NCBI RefSeq assembly: GCF_030463535.1
Contig: NC_132881.1
Location: forward strand, 40,583,973-40,647,972
Source: Salminus brasiliensis
Lineage: Eukaryota; Chordata; Actinopteri; Characiformes; Bryconidae
Direction: 5' to 3'
DNA: 64,000 bases
Notes under the pieces: model-generated
The model's input: only the letters and a program-made list of their open reading frames with translations
Told to the model about the DNA's origin: nothing
Databases searched by the model: none
Shown here: positions 23,199-64,000 of the stretch, piece by piece
Layout: each line of letters begins with the position of its first letter
How positions within the stretch are numbered: the first letter of the stretch is position 1
Position numbers and translations under genes: made by a program

Positions 23199-26100
23199 CA
23201 AGCCAACAGCGAAGATCAAACTCAGCGGAAACTCTTAGTCACTTGTAAAGACGTCTTTAAAGGCAAACTCAACAGACCCTGGAAGACACTCTATCCGTGT
23301 TTGGAAATATGTCGTGATTCAAGCATAGAGAACCTGTGATGCAAATCTGTGGCGTTTTGGCAAAGATAGCCCTGGTCTCCAACTTGACATTTAGACTTAT
23401 GTTGCCAGGCTCACCGTTTTGTCCCCATCACCTAAGCCATGGAGAGGCTTTCAAACTAAATGACCTGCACTCTGCAGCTGTCCAAACACTGGACCAGCTC
23501 CTCTCTAAATAACACACACGCACACATACACCTTGAATCTCCAAGGATAACCAACCATTGTTATATGCTAAATATGAATGATTAAAGCAGCTGATCCCAT
23601 TTATAGTCACACTTCAAGGCCTTTGGCCTGAGAAGAGAAGGTTCTGAACACCAGCTGCTTGTGAAAACCTCAACTGGCTTGACAAGTTCCAGGTCAGGTT
23701 GGTCAAACCAAACTCTCAAATGACGGAGGAGGAGGGAAAGCAAACCATATGACATTTAAATGAAATAAGCTGTCTATCTTATTGCGTTCTCTTGTCCTCA
23801 CTTTCTTCTAAGCAGAAATATTTAAACCGTAGGCCCGGCTAGGCTGCCTGCACACCAGCACTGATCTATGTGAGGTTACAATACTCTTCTTGGCTTCAAA
23901 GGGCCCGAGGAACAATACAGCACTGCTCCACCACAAAAGCTGCTAGTCAAATCCCATCATCCGCTCTTAGCAACAATGCAGACATGACAGATTTTGCTAC
24001 AACTCATCTCCTGAAAAGGCAATCGGGGGGGGGATCGTAACAAGGCACAGGAAAGAAGAACAAAATGGCTTAACACATAGTACAGGGTGGTGCTGGAAAA
24101 CAACAGCTGGCGATGGATGAAAACAAAAATCGCTCGGATGAGGAAATTAGAAACACAAAAAAGCTGGAGTTGATAATATCACGGATCAAAGTCTCTTGTT
24201 CTTTGGAGCCCTTGCATCGATTTAACCGGGCCTGTGGTGGAAGAATTTATGAGCGTCATGATAGCGCTGTTTTCATTTGCATAACCCCTGAAAACAGGCC
24301 TCAGGGGTTGTGCCGGTGCCTTGCGCTGCAGAGCTCCAAAAGCCGCAAACCTCTTTGCTCCACTGTGAAGTCCTGCAGGGGTCATCTCATCCCATTACAA
24401 CCAGCAGGACAGTCGCAACATTACTTTGACCCGGGCTGGAGTCACAGCCAACCTGTAAGCAAGACATGTGCGGCTCTTTGGCAGGCGAGGTCTGAGAAAA
24501 AGCCATGCTGTCCTTTGAAGACGCTGAGAGCCAAAGCTGCATTTCGCTAAAGTGCAACTCATGGAGTAAAGGAGCCTGAACAGCTTGTGCTAATCTGGCA
24601 GACAGTAGCTGTCACACTCCCAGTTACTGGACCAAGAGTGTGCATGTGGGTAAAGCTAATGCTGGGTTTGGATGGAAGAAGAAACAACTGCTGCGTGAAA
24701 AACGACATTTCCAATACAGCCGTTTTCTTAGGCCCTGGAGATAATGCTGAAAGCCCTTTGAGGCTGATGCAAATGCAACAGCTTGCACCGAATATGGTTT
24801 TAATAATAAAACGAGGTTCATTACAATTACAATTACTGTCAACCATGGAGTGCCAACAGGACCACTGTGAAGCTATTTGAAGGAAAAGAATTTAAGTGGT
24901 TTTCCATATTTTCCCTCCGGAGTTCTTTGAGGGATGGAAGCCACTGGCGTGTACGAACGAGGGCATCTTTGCGGACTGCGGGCACCGTGTGAGGTTTCAG
25001 ATCTGCAAAAGGCTTTTCTCTTACCACCAACTTGGTGGTATCGTGTGAACACTCATCAAGGCGCAACTGAACATGTCACTCTTTCAAACTGCTGTGAGTG
25101 TTTAAGTCACAGCGGCGAAGGCACGGGATGAAACACTCGCCTGCCAAGCCAAATGAAAACAGTATGGTCCACAGCTGGCACTGGGGATCTGGGTGTTTTA
25201 CAGTCAAATATACCATCAAACTAGTGGGGAAGGTCCAGATTTATGACACTCAACAATGCTGAGGGTGAACTTTTGAAGATAATTTCCTCACATCAAGTGA
25301 ATCATCAGTTTTATTAGCACAAAGGGCAGATTTTCAGAGTTTTTAACAGGCAGAAGCGGTGACAGAAGCTTTACAGTAGGGGTGCCAAGCTCTGGGGCAC
25401 TGGAGGGCCTGGTACTGTGCATTTTAAGACTCAGCTTGGTCTCTAACCTTTCATTAATCTCACAGTTGAAGTGGGCAACTAATTTAATAGTCGACTGATT
25501 GGTGACCTCATTGCGCCCCCCCTCCCTCTAACTAACTAGGAGCATAACCATAACAGTGTGAAACAGAGTTTTACAGAGTTTTACTTCTTACAGTAGTAAT
25601 CTCCTCAACCTCAACACAGAGCACGCACCGCTGCTATTATAGCTGCTACTCCTGTTCCATTATTACATTTCTTACAATTCTTTTCCTTTGTTTAGCAATT
25701 GTTTAAGCTTCTCTGTCATTTCTGAAGCTATTGCAATTTTATTAAATAATTAAATAAAGAAGGTTAACGTGTTTTGTTTCTACATAAGGTTTTGCTTTTC
25801 TTTTTTCTTCTTTTTAAATGTTGTCACTTCCTTCTATTCCCTGCAGGTTATTTTATTTTTTGTGCTTTATATATTATTTTAACCTTTTTAATGTATTTAT
25901 TTAAAAAAAGGCAAAAAAAGCACACACACAAAAAAAAAAACCCAAAAAAACAACAAAACACTGGAGCTTCGAATATTCGCTACCAATCAGTGCCGAGGGG
26001 TCAAAAATCAGTAACCGGGCCAGCCCTAATTTTAGTTCATTAAAAAACAGAATTTCTGCATAAGGTGTTCATATTTATTCTCTTTACTGTTAATTAGCAA

Positions 26101-26625
26101 ACATTAAATAAAACAAATAAATTATTTAATATTATTTATTATTTTACGTTAATTGGCGAAAATCTGCAAAATACACTTTCAAAGCACAATTTTGTACAAT
26201 AATTAAAACTTTTTTGCACGGTTAAAATGTGGACATACACACCACCTCAGCTCCGCTGTACCTATTCACACCATGCTTGAGTTCAGGTTAGTGGCAGTGA
26301 GAGAAAGGCGAAAGAGCTCTGCTGTTTGGATACATTTAGGCATAAATCTTAACAAGACCACGTCCGTGAACCTTGCGCCCCACAGTGCCACGACAAGTCA
26401 CTAAAACAAGTATTCTTATTTGATGGTGAAAAACAAGACCATTACAACCACGTTGATCCAGTCCAAGCACATTTTTGGACAAGGCCAGAACCTCCCTGCT
26501 ACCACAAACAGTAGACAAACATGTCTTCTTGGCACACAAAATGAAGAGGGTGCAGTTCTCCCTGCAGTCAAATTCAGCTTGATTGCCATTTATAGACTAG
26601 TAATTTTAGAGTGGGTCTGTTTAAA
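23199..26625 (-). other. AIMP1 5' (non-coding) intron, repeat-poor part
   Basis: No exon recognised. 24100-25130 is GC-richer, complex sequence with a 145-codon open frame of no known family; a regulatory element is possible. Poly-A/T-rich at 25790-25950. Confidence 0.5.
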
Positions 26626-26834
26626 GCAGTGGTTCCCAACCCCAGACCTGGAGGCCCTGGAGACCCTCTGCCCTGCACATTTTCTGTTCACGCTGCTCAA
26701 AACACCCACAAACCAGCTAATCAGCTAATTCACAAGCCCTTCCTGAGTTGAAGGTAATGTGTGAGAGCAAACAACCACCAAAATGTACAGGGCAGGGGGT
26801 CCTCCAGAGTCAGGATTGAGAACTACTAGTGCAG
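26626..26834. mobile_element. Hairpin-type MITE (about 205 bp)
   Basis: Ends AGCAGTGGTTCCCAACC and TTGAGAACTACTAGTGCA are loosely inverted; both halves contain a complementary CTGCCCTGCACATTTTCTG / AAAATGTACAGGGCAG pair. Confidence 0.6.
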
Positions 26835-26904
26835 AGCAGGAGCCCGGCCCCCTTCCCTATGCACCGCCAGGTCTAGTTTTGATCACAGAGAGTTGTTTGT
26901 AAAG

Positions 26905-27184
26905 GTGCACGTATTTGTCACTGTACACTGTACAGCGAAATGTGTCCTCCGCATTTAACCCATCTGGTAGTGAACACACACTCACACACACATGTGTTAG
27001 GGGCAGTGAGTACACACACACACACCCAGAGCGGTGGGCAGCCAACTCCAGCGCCCGGGGAGCAGAGAGGGTAAAGGGCCTTGCTCAAGGGCCCAACAGT
27101 GGCAGCTTGCAGAGCCCGGGAATCGAACCCACAACCCTGTTATCAATATCCCGGCGCTCTAACCGCTGAGCCACCACTGCCCCT
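26905..27184 (-). mobile_element. tRNA-derived SINE (family B), copy 1
   Basis: On the minus strand the head reads GGGGCAGTGGTGGCTCAGCG. A box TGGCTCAGCGG is the complement of 27163-27173 and B box GGTTCGATTCC of 27119-27129, both good matches to the Pol III promoter. The unrelated body reaches about 26905. It lies in the AIMP1 5' intron. Confidence 0.8.
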
Positions 27185-27662
27185 GTAATACCACTGTAAT
27201 AAGAAAGCTTGAGGGACACTGTTACTATCAACGGTTCAGGATACTGCAGCTTATACAGTAACATGGTGAATAAACCATTACAACAACCTCCTAAACCAGT
27301 TTTAATCTGATGACAATCTGACAGAGAGCGTAATTAAGGTTATAAGGACAATCTTTATCCAAATAGATGAGAGATCCTGCTGGTACCGACTGCACAGGCC
27401 TAAACTACTCAACACTGTAGAAGGGCCAGACTCAGACTTTGACAGTAGCGGGTATCTATTTGACAGTATCTTTTGTAACTCGGCTGAATTGTTCAGTAAA
27501 GCGCGTGAGCCGAGGTCCTGTCAGACCAGACCAGCCTGGGTTTCTGTGTTTAAAGGGTCTCTACTCATCCAGGTAGAGAACAGAGAGACACACGGCACAG
27601 GTTTCTTCACCTGCAGGCTGGTCCTGGAGAATCAGCTTAATATCCTGCACTGAACATCTCAC

Positions 27663-27663
<1 letters not shown>

Positions 27664-27698
<35 letters not shown>

Positions 27699-27727
27699 CA
27701 ACATCATCATCATCATCATCATCATCA
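27664..27727. repeat. (AAT)n followed by (CAT)n microsatellite
   Basis: About 36 nt of ATA repeats are joined through CAAC to about 25 nt of CAT repeats, within the AIMP1 5' intron. Confidence 0.95.
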
Positions 27728-27937
27728 CCCAGGGCTGTGCTCTATAGAGAACTGTGGAAACACTCCCACATTCCTGACTGGGTCTGTCTGTTTCTAAAAA
27801 CAAGTGAAAGTGAAACCTGACACCTTCCTGTCCCATCGCTGCAGGACAGAGATCCTCCTGAGATTTATTAGAAAGCCTCTGAACATGAAGGACACATGAA
27901 AACCTCTCAGAAAAAGAACAGAGGTGATTTAGAGAAA

Positions 27938-28125
27938 TCAGACAGACAGGCAGGCAGACAGACAGACAGACAGACAGGCAGACTGACAGTAAGACAGACA
28001 GACAGACACCTCGATCAACACGCGCACATCCACACTTACTCTAATATACCCGCGAACACTGAGCGAGACATACTCATATTAAACACACACACTAACACAC
28101 ACACTAACACACACACTAACACACA
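27938..28125. repeat. CAGA-type tetranucleotide tract and CACACACTAA repeats
   Basis: Imperfect CAGA/CAGG units run at 27938-28007. At 28081-28125 the 10-mer ACACACACTA repeats about four times. Both lie just downstream (in the AIMP1 sense) of the candidate first exon. Confidence 0.9.
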
Positions 28126-28144
28126 CTCATACAGATCCACTCAC

Positions 28145-28240
28145 ATTAAAGTCGGTCAGAACCGGACAGCGAACACGCGCACAGCAGAGACCGCACAGGG
28201 TTGTCGCCGAGTGATGACGCGGCTGCAGCGTAGCGAAGAT
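28145..28240 (-). other. Candidate AIMP1 non-coding exon 1 and core promoter
   Basis: A GC- and CpG-rich island in AT-rich sequence. On the minus strand it ends with a good donor, TTTAAT/GTGAGT (GT at 28144-28143), in the right orientation to splice to the acceptor before the AIMP1 start exon. The upstream boundary is arbitrary and no transcript data are available. It contains GTGATGACGCG at 28211-28221. Confidence 0.4.
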
Positions 28241-28253
28241 TGTCCTTTGGACT

Positions 28254-28657
28254 TTTATTATATTATATTATATTATATTATATTATATTATATTATAATC
28301 TATTATATTATATTATATTATATTATAATCTATTATATTATATTATATTATATTATATTATATTATATTATATTATATTATAATCTATTATATTATATTA
28401 TATTATATTATATTATATTATATTATATTATATATTTATTATATTATATTATAATCTATTATATTATATTATATTATATTTTATTATATTATATTATAAT
28501 CTATTATATTATATTATATTATATTATAATCTATTATATTATATTATATTATATAAAATTATATTATATTATAATCTATTATATTATATTATATTATATT
28601 ATATTATATTATATTATAATCTATTATATTATATTATATTATATAAAATTATATTAT
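28254..28657. repeat. TATTA pentanucleotide array, 0.4 kb, almost pure A/T
   Basis: Tandem TATTA units interrupted at irregular intervals by TAATCTATTA. A larger block ending in ATATAAAATTATATTAT occurs twice (about 28528-28567 and 28618-28657), so the array also grew by longer-unit duplication. It lies between the two inferred promoters. The open frame across it (Ile/Leu/Tyr repeats) is an artefact of the repeat. Confidence 0.97.
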
Positions 28658-29814
28658 TTTGTCCTTATTTACTTTTATTTTATAATTAATTCATAATTTA
28701 ATTTTTTTAAGAATTATTATTTATGTATTTTTGTGCATACAAGTGCATACATGAATGTCAGAGTGGAAAGAGGTTAAAAAGACTGTAATAAGATCAAGCT
28801 TATTACAGCTGACTAGTGACAACAGAGACTAACATAACATTAAAAAGCCATAAAAAAGGAACAATTATTCTTCATGTCACATCTGTCTATTAAAGGCTTA
28901 ATTTGTCAAATGAGGCTTTTGATTAAAATAAAAAAATTCTCAGTTTAATGAGATATCTCACCACCATTGTGTTTTAAATATAAGTATGCATCTGTAAATC
29001 TGATTCCCACAACTGTAGTTTGAAATAATGAATCTTATACATACAATTTTAGCTACACAAATCCAGGATTATGCCATTGACTATTCACTTCAGGCTGTGT
29101 TTCATCAATGTGGAAGTTGTTGCTGATTCTGTAAAAAAATTGCATGATAAAAATATGGACCTCTTGTTTTAATTAAATTATTTAATTAGTTGAATGATTA
29201 ATAACTAAGAAAAAAACCTACCTTGTTACTTGTATTGTATATTGTATTATTATTATTATTATTATTACTACTACTATTAGTAGTAGTAGTATTAGTATGT
29301 GTTTTAATATAATATTACCCTTCACATTGTGTAATACATTTATTATAAATGGTCAAAAAAGGGCCAAAATACATACATTTATTCTAACATGTTTATTCAA
29401 TGAATTCACTTGTTTGGTGTAAGGTTTTGTTCAGAGAGCAGCGGTACACTCGTAAGAAATGTACTTTTCTTATCATTTCTTTCTTATTTTTGATATCAGT
29501 GTATCTTTATATCTGCAAAATAAAAACAACAAAATAATAAAAACAGCATTTCAAAACTATTAAAACTATTAAAACTATAAAAAACAATAAAAATGGGACA
29601 AAAAATCAGAGACAAAACAAATGACAGGACAAACATGAAGAAATAAAGAAATACACTAGAGGGCGCTAAAAACTACATCTACATCGATTTGAGTTATAGA
29701 CATCTAAATAAATGTATTATAAAATGACATTAAGAATGTATGAATGTTTATTAAAAGTGTGGTATTTTGGTTTTATAAACATTAAGAAGTGTTGTGTGTG
29801 TTGCGAGTGTTGTG
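28658..29814. other. AT-rich spacer between the two inferred promoters
   Basis: No gene or clear mobile element; one microsatellite at 29240. Confidence 0.6.
29240..29300. repeat. (ATT)n, (ACT)n and (AGT)n microsatellite
   Basis: ATT units pass into TACTACTACTA, then its complement TAGTAGTAGTA, a small hairpin. Confidence 0.9.
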
Positions 29815-29963
29815 TTTGTCGCTTAGTGATGACGCGCCCGTCACGTTCTCGTATGTGTTTTTGAGCGACTCCGGAAAAACCGTCCCGCTGTTTTACTGAT
29901 GGAGGAGCAGAGAGATAGGAGTTACTATGAGGAGCTTCAGTAGCGAGGAATAAACAGCAGACG
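29815..29963 (+). promoter_or_regulatory. Candidate TBCK promoter and non-coding first exon
   Basis: A CpG-rich patch (GATGACGCGCCCGTCACG and following) in AT-rich sequence. It ends with a plausible donor, CAGACG/GTATGTGG (GT at 29964). It contains GTGATGACGCG at 29826-29836, identical to the motif in the candidate AIMP1 promoter. TBCK must have an upstream non-coding exon, because its start exon follows an acceptor. The start site is inferred. Confidence 0.4.
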
Positions 29964-30100
29964 GTATGTGGCTGTGAGCTCTGCTGATATTCATTTCTCC
30001 TGGTCGTTTGGGTGATAATTATTAGAGAGAGAATCTGACTGGGCGAGTGTTCAGGCTGTTCATTCATCAGCTGACCAGCCCAGTCCTCAGCCTGCCAGAC

Positions 30101-30581
30101 CTCTGTAGCCCTCTGTAGACCTCTGTAGCCCTCTGTAGCCCTCTGTAGACCTCTGTAGCCCTCTGTAGCCCTCTGTAGCCCTCTGTAGACCTCTGTAGAT
30201 CTCTGTAGATCTCTGTAGCCCTCTGTAGCCCTCTGTAGATCTCTGTAGACCTCTGTAGATCTCTGTAGCCCTCTGTAGACCTCTGTAGACCTCTGTAGAC
30301 CTCTGTAGCCCTCTGTAGACCTCTGTAGACCTCTGTAGATCTCTGTAGACCTCTGTAGACCTCTGTAGATCTCTGTAGATCTCTGTAGAACCTCTGTAGA
30401 CCTCTGTAGACCTCTGTAGATCTCTGTAGACCTCTGTAGATCTCTGTAGCCCTCTGTAGACCTCTGTAGCCCACTGTAGACCTCTGTAGCCCTCTGTAGC
30501 CCTCTGTAGCCCCCTGTAGCCCCCTGTAGCCCCCTGTAGCCCCCTGTAGCCCCCTGTAGCCCTCTGTAGATCTCTGTAGAC
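30101..30581. repeat. 10-bp minisatellite, CTCTGTAG plus a variable dinucleotide, about 48 units
   Basis: Units are in exact 10-nt register from 30101, with one 11-nt unit at 30381-30391. Nearly all variation is in the last two bases (AC, CC or AT); a run near 30508-30555 has CCCCTGTAGC. Because 10 nt repeats in all three frames, the minus strand stays open and would encode VYRGLQRSTE repeats in a 314-codon frame. I regard that frame as non-coding. The array lies between the TBCK candidate first exon and the start exon. Confidence 0.97.
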
Positions 30582-58911
<28,330 letters not shown>

Positions 58912-59198
58912 TAACTGAGGGTGTAAATCTCTGAGCTTGCGATGTAATTGCATTGCAAATTTTTTAATAAACAATTCACTGCATCGTAAAATATCAAATT
59001 ACACTGACAACTCAACTTTATTATAAGGAATTATATTTAAGAATTATATTTAGGATTTATATTTTAAGTGCCCCGAATGTGGTCTGATCATTATCTAAGT
59101 CACAATTACAGACAAACACAATCTAGCTAAATTAATAACATACACTTTGGCACACAGTACTGTTTATGTTTTTGTTGAGCACTTTGAGGAAACATGTA

Positions 59199-59300
59199 CA
59201 GTGCAGGCTAGAAAAAGTAAGTGAACCCTTGAATTGAATAACCTGTAGATCCCCTTTAACAGAAATCACCTCCCCCAATCATTTCCATTCCCAAATAAGA
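59199..59300. mobile_element. Solitary Tc1-type terminal repeat remnant
   Basis: Begins TA-CAGTGCAGGCTAG. The 24-mer at 59203-59226 is the exact complement of 39761-39784, the end of another Tc1 remnant in this window. No transposase remains. Confidence 0.6.
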
Positions 59301-59716
59301 TTTGCACAACATTGAGGAGAATTTGTGGATCATTTCTCCCTGCAAATGTGTTCTAATTGCATCAACCAACATACGTTCCAAAATCAATGCAGTTGACAAT
59401 CTGACTGACTGTTTTAACACTGATGAATCAATGCATTTTTAGAGCCATTTGTACACACAAGTACACTCTGATACTTTACAGATGCCATTTTACAGACTAT
59501 CCACTACAACCACATTTTAGCATGTCATAATGTGGCTTGGCCCAGTTTTACAGCACTGCAAAAAAGTCAAAGTCAGGCCAACTTAAAATGACACAGTAAC
59601 TGATTACACAGGCTTTTGTTTTTAGTTAACTCAACTTGGTTTAGTCAAAAATCCGCCTAACTCACATTTTTCACATTGTTCTGTATTTCAATACATGTGG
59701 AGTTGAGCCCCAAATA

Positions 59717-59866
59717 GGGCTGGGCGATATGGTAAAAATATTATATCACAATATTATAAGTCATTTTCTCTGTACACTATATTAATCGTGATACACAACT
59801 CAGACCAAATCCATCAATAGCACCAGATTCTTATAATATATAAATATATATAAATATATATATATA
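59717..59866. mobile_element. Left part of a hAT-like element, cut by the Tc1 insertion
   Basis: Begins AGGGCTGGGCGATATGG, the family end, and runs into the (TA)n tract at the Tc1 insertion site. No matching right end was recognised after 61511. Confidence 0.4.
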
Positions 59867-59868
59867 TA

Positions 59869-61463
<1,595 letters not shown>

Positions 61464-61511
<48 letters not shown>
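61464..61511. repeat. (TA)n tract at the transposon's right flank
   Basis: About 48 nt of alternating TA followed by poly-T. A shorter (TA)n tract precedes the left end. TA runs are natural Tc1 targets. Confidence 0.95.
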
Positions 61512-61520
<9 letters not shown>

Positions 61521-62879
61521 TTTTATATTGTTGTTTTTTTCAATAAGACATAGAATAAACAAACACAATGACACACCACAATGAGACTGAGAGAAAAAAA
61601 AATAATTAGTATTTAAATAAATAAGAATACATTAAATGAGAGTGAGATTTAAAAAAAAAACTACTATTCAAATACTCTCCCATACTTAATACAGTTATTT
61701 ATTTTCAATACCTGCTGCATTGCACCCAATTAAAAGAGACTAATGACACTGTTCGTAATATAAAATGCAGTTAATCAGTGCCCTTTAAACACTGGCGATA
61801 CCCTCAATATGCTTAGACAAGCATATTGTTCACCACAATATCAAAATGTATAATTTATATTCATAGATATATTATGATTTATAACTTTGTAAGATTGTTT
61901 GCCTGTGTCTCTCCCTTTTCACGATGGAGCGCTGAGCCCTTGCTGGGATTTGAGCGTACAGTCTCGTTACACTTGATAAGCCGGCAGTTAGACTGCTGTG
62001 CCACTCGATAGCTGTGAAATGACACTATGTTAAAGCGCAGTGCTGAATAAACCTTTCTGTTCTTTCTTAGCTAGAGATGTGTACATGATCTTACAGCTCT
62101 AAAGTGGTACAACTGCCTAAACTGCCTACTTGCCTTCATGTTCGGGGGTCTGAGCATAGGAAGGCCTCCCCCCTATAATTCTTCTAACCTACTGGTTGGA
62201 ATAAACTGTAAACAAATTGAGGACAAGGAAAACAGACTAAACATCTTACACAACATTTAATCAATTTCAACTACAGCTTGTTTACTAATGAGGCTAATGT
62301 TCATCAGCTACTTTATCATTTAAAGTTGGACTGCCTTTTTACAGTGTGTGACACAATAGTTCATATGTATGTGCTATCTGTACTATATGTACATAGCACA
62401 GGCATGTTCAGAAGATTTCCTAAGCTGTAAGCCATGCACTAGATAGAAATTGTCTTTGTCCAGCTGCAGGCTAGTGATTAAAAGCTGACACAACTCCGAA
62501 ATAGACATGTGGGCACAAACATATGTTTTGATCAAGTACTGCTGGAGCTTCTGCAATATGAGGGGGCAGATTGTCCATTATTACTTGTTTGTAATGGTTA
62601 TTACTAAGGGAGTGAAGGATCTTTGTGTGTGTGTGAGAAGGCAATTTTTCTTCACAAGAGGCCTCAGAGCTGGTGTGTGGATGGCAACAGTGGCTTGAGT
62701 TGTGATGGGGATGTAATTCAAAGTGAAGGAGAGTGGCCATCCTGCTGACTGATTGTGTGCAGGGTTCTGATTGCTGTGGCTGGGTGGTGCTGCTCATTCT
62801 GCTCGCTTGGCCAGTGATCCCCACTAGCTTTATTTAGGTTTTATTGGGATATAAGATTTTACTGGGATGTGAAAGGCTT

Positions 62880-63052
62880 AGATTTGCATTTGTGGCATTT
62901 GGCAGACAGATAAAGCCATGATACAGAGGTAGTCGCATGTAATATGAGCAGTCAGTGAAGAGCGACGTTATTGGTGGAGAATTGAACCTCAGTCTGCCAC
63001 CTAGAGAGCAGTACTGTTATCCGGTACGCTTTACAAGCCTATACCACATAAT
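62880..63052 (-). mobile_element. SINE family C, divergent copy
   Basis: The complement has a GGTTCAATTC B box near 62983 and an eroded tail (CTGCCAAATGCCACAAATG). A-box region unrecognisable. Confidence 0.5.
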
Positions 63053-63224
63053 AGATATTAATTAATAGATATAATAATAGATATATAATAGATATAATTG
63101 ATAATAGTAATATCTATTTCTCTGGTTCCTTACATGCAGTTCGAGGTGCTTCAGTGTGAAAATAGACCATAATCATGAATAGAAAATCTTCACCAGAATT
63201 TGATTATGGTACACATACTCAGAG

Positions 63225-63765
63225 CTAGAGCTGGGCAATATGACATTATTTTATTGTATTGTGATAAATGTTGTTATCGTGATACAGAATATACTTTCGA
63301 AGCATATCGAGGATATTGTCAGTGCTTAACGAACACTGATCAATATTTCATGGCAATGATCAAAAGCCGGTCCGCACCGAGAGCCCTTCCAGCTTCAAGT
63401 ACGGCCTGGCTTGACCCGCCATCCCTGAAAATCCACGAAAGACAAGCGCCCAGGCCTTTTCTGTCCTGCCACCAAAGTGGTGGAACGAACATCCCCTGGG
63501 TGTCCGAACGGCAGAGTCACACGCTTTCTTTAAACCCAGACTGAAGACCCACCTCTTCAGAGAGTACTTGGGTGAATAGTAGAGTACTATGGTCTCCATA
63601 TTGACTTGTGTTTAGTAATGTCTATAGTCTATAGTCTTAGTCTATATTTAAATTAGCTGAGATTATTCTTGAGTAAATAGCGAGGAACTTTTGTAAGCCG
63701 CTCTGGATAAGAGTGTCTGCTGAATGCCGTAAATGTAGTATTTTTACCATATCACCCAGCCCTCA
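63225..63765. mobile_element. hAT-like TIR element interrupted by the LINE fragment
   Basis: The left end GAGCTGGGCAATATGAC and right end CATATCACCCAGCCCTC are inverted copies. The L2-like fragment fills the interior. Short related elements lie at 40997-41155 and, left end only, at 59717. Confidence 0.55.
63340..63745 (+). mobile_element. L2-like LINE, truncated 3' end
   Basis: Encodes the reverse-transcriptase C-terminus: SAPRALPASSTAWLDPPSLK in one frame, then after a frameshift LPPKWWNEHPLGVRTAES and RLKTHLFREYLGE ending at TAG 63577-63579. The 3' UTR ends with CGCTCTGGATAAGAGTGTCT and GCTGAATGCCGTAAATGTA. 5'-truncated and dead, as most copies are. Confidence 0.8.
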
Positions 63766-64000
63766 TCAAGACCAACTTCAAACCAAAAAAACATTTTGAC
63801 CTTATTTAAATCTGGTTGTAGTTTTTGTTTATGATGAATGCTCCAGAAGGACTTTGAAAAAAACTAAACATCAAAATGAACTTAACTTTCTTGAGAGGGA
63901 GACATTTCATAGTTCTTTAATGTGTAATGAATTTGAATGAATAATTAATTTCTGTAGCATTTTCTGTTCAAATAATCAGCTTTTAAATCATGATGATGCT

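Noticed and set aside
24113..24550. 145-codon plus-strand open frame in the AIMP1 5' intron
   Set aside because: No recognisable domain, no supporting splice or start context; chance in GC-richer sequence is likelier.
27119..27173. Possible tRNA gene from good A and B boxes
   Set aside because: The head does not give a clear cloverleaf and the sequence continues into a SINE body repeated at 32.5 kb.
27896..28696. 266-codon plus-strand open frame rich in Ile, Leu and Tyr
   Set aside because: Generated by CAGA repeats and the TATTA array.
30101..30581. CRISPR-like array
   Set aside because: Units are contiguous 10-mers without unique spacers, in a vertebrate intron.

Overview
The window is vertebrate genomic DNA, almost certainly from a teleost fish. 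Its coding potential lies in short exons with canonical GT/AG junctions spread over long introns, and the introns are full of fish-type repeats: a Sleeping Beauty-like Tc1 transposon, tRNA-derived SINEs, an L2-like LINE end and many TIR elements. An otophysan fish (characin, catfish or knifefish type) is a guess from the look of the repeats and was not tested.

Two conserved genes lie head to head. On the minus strand, 6678-23165 holds the complete AIMP1 coding sequence (six coding exons, 309 codons plus stop). It is the p43/EMAP II scaffold of the multi-tRNA-synthetase complex. On the plus strand, 31242-58732 holds the first 21 coding exons of TBCK (686 codons plus one base). These cover the whole pseudokinase and TBC Rab-GAP domains; the C-terminal rhodanese part should lie beyond the right edge. 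Joined exons keep one open frame across every junction in both genes. The same neighbouring divergent pair is known in mammals, so a shared promoter region at about 28.1-30.0 kb is likely.

Layout: 1-6540 is sequence downstream of AIMP1 with no recognised gene and one composite repeat patch at 4.1-5.1 kb. 6.5-28.2 kb is AIMP1 with repeat-rich introns. 28.2-30.0 kb is the inferred promoter region, which contains a 0.4-kb AT-only TATTA array and two copies of the 11-mer GTGATGACGCG. 30.1-30.6 kb is a 48-unit, 10-bp minisatellite. 31.2-58.7 kb is TBCK. 58.7-64.0 kb is TBCK intron carrying an apparently intact Tc1 transposon and a LINE fragment nested inside a hAT-like TIR element.

I found no bacterial-type system, CRISPR array, rRNA or convincing tRNA gene, and no undescribed multi-gene system. 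The best leads are the split bidirectional promoter with its arrays, the intact transposon with four symmetric direct repeats, a SINE and LINE sharing the same 3' tail, and a TTAA-ended MITE family with five copies.
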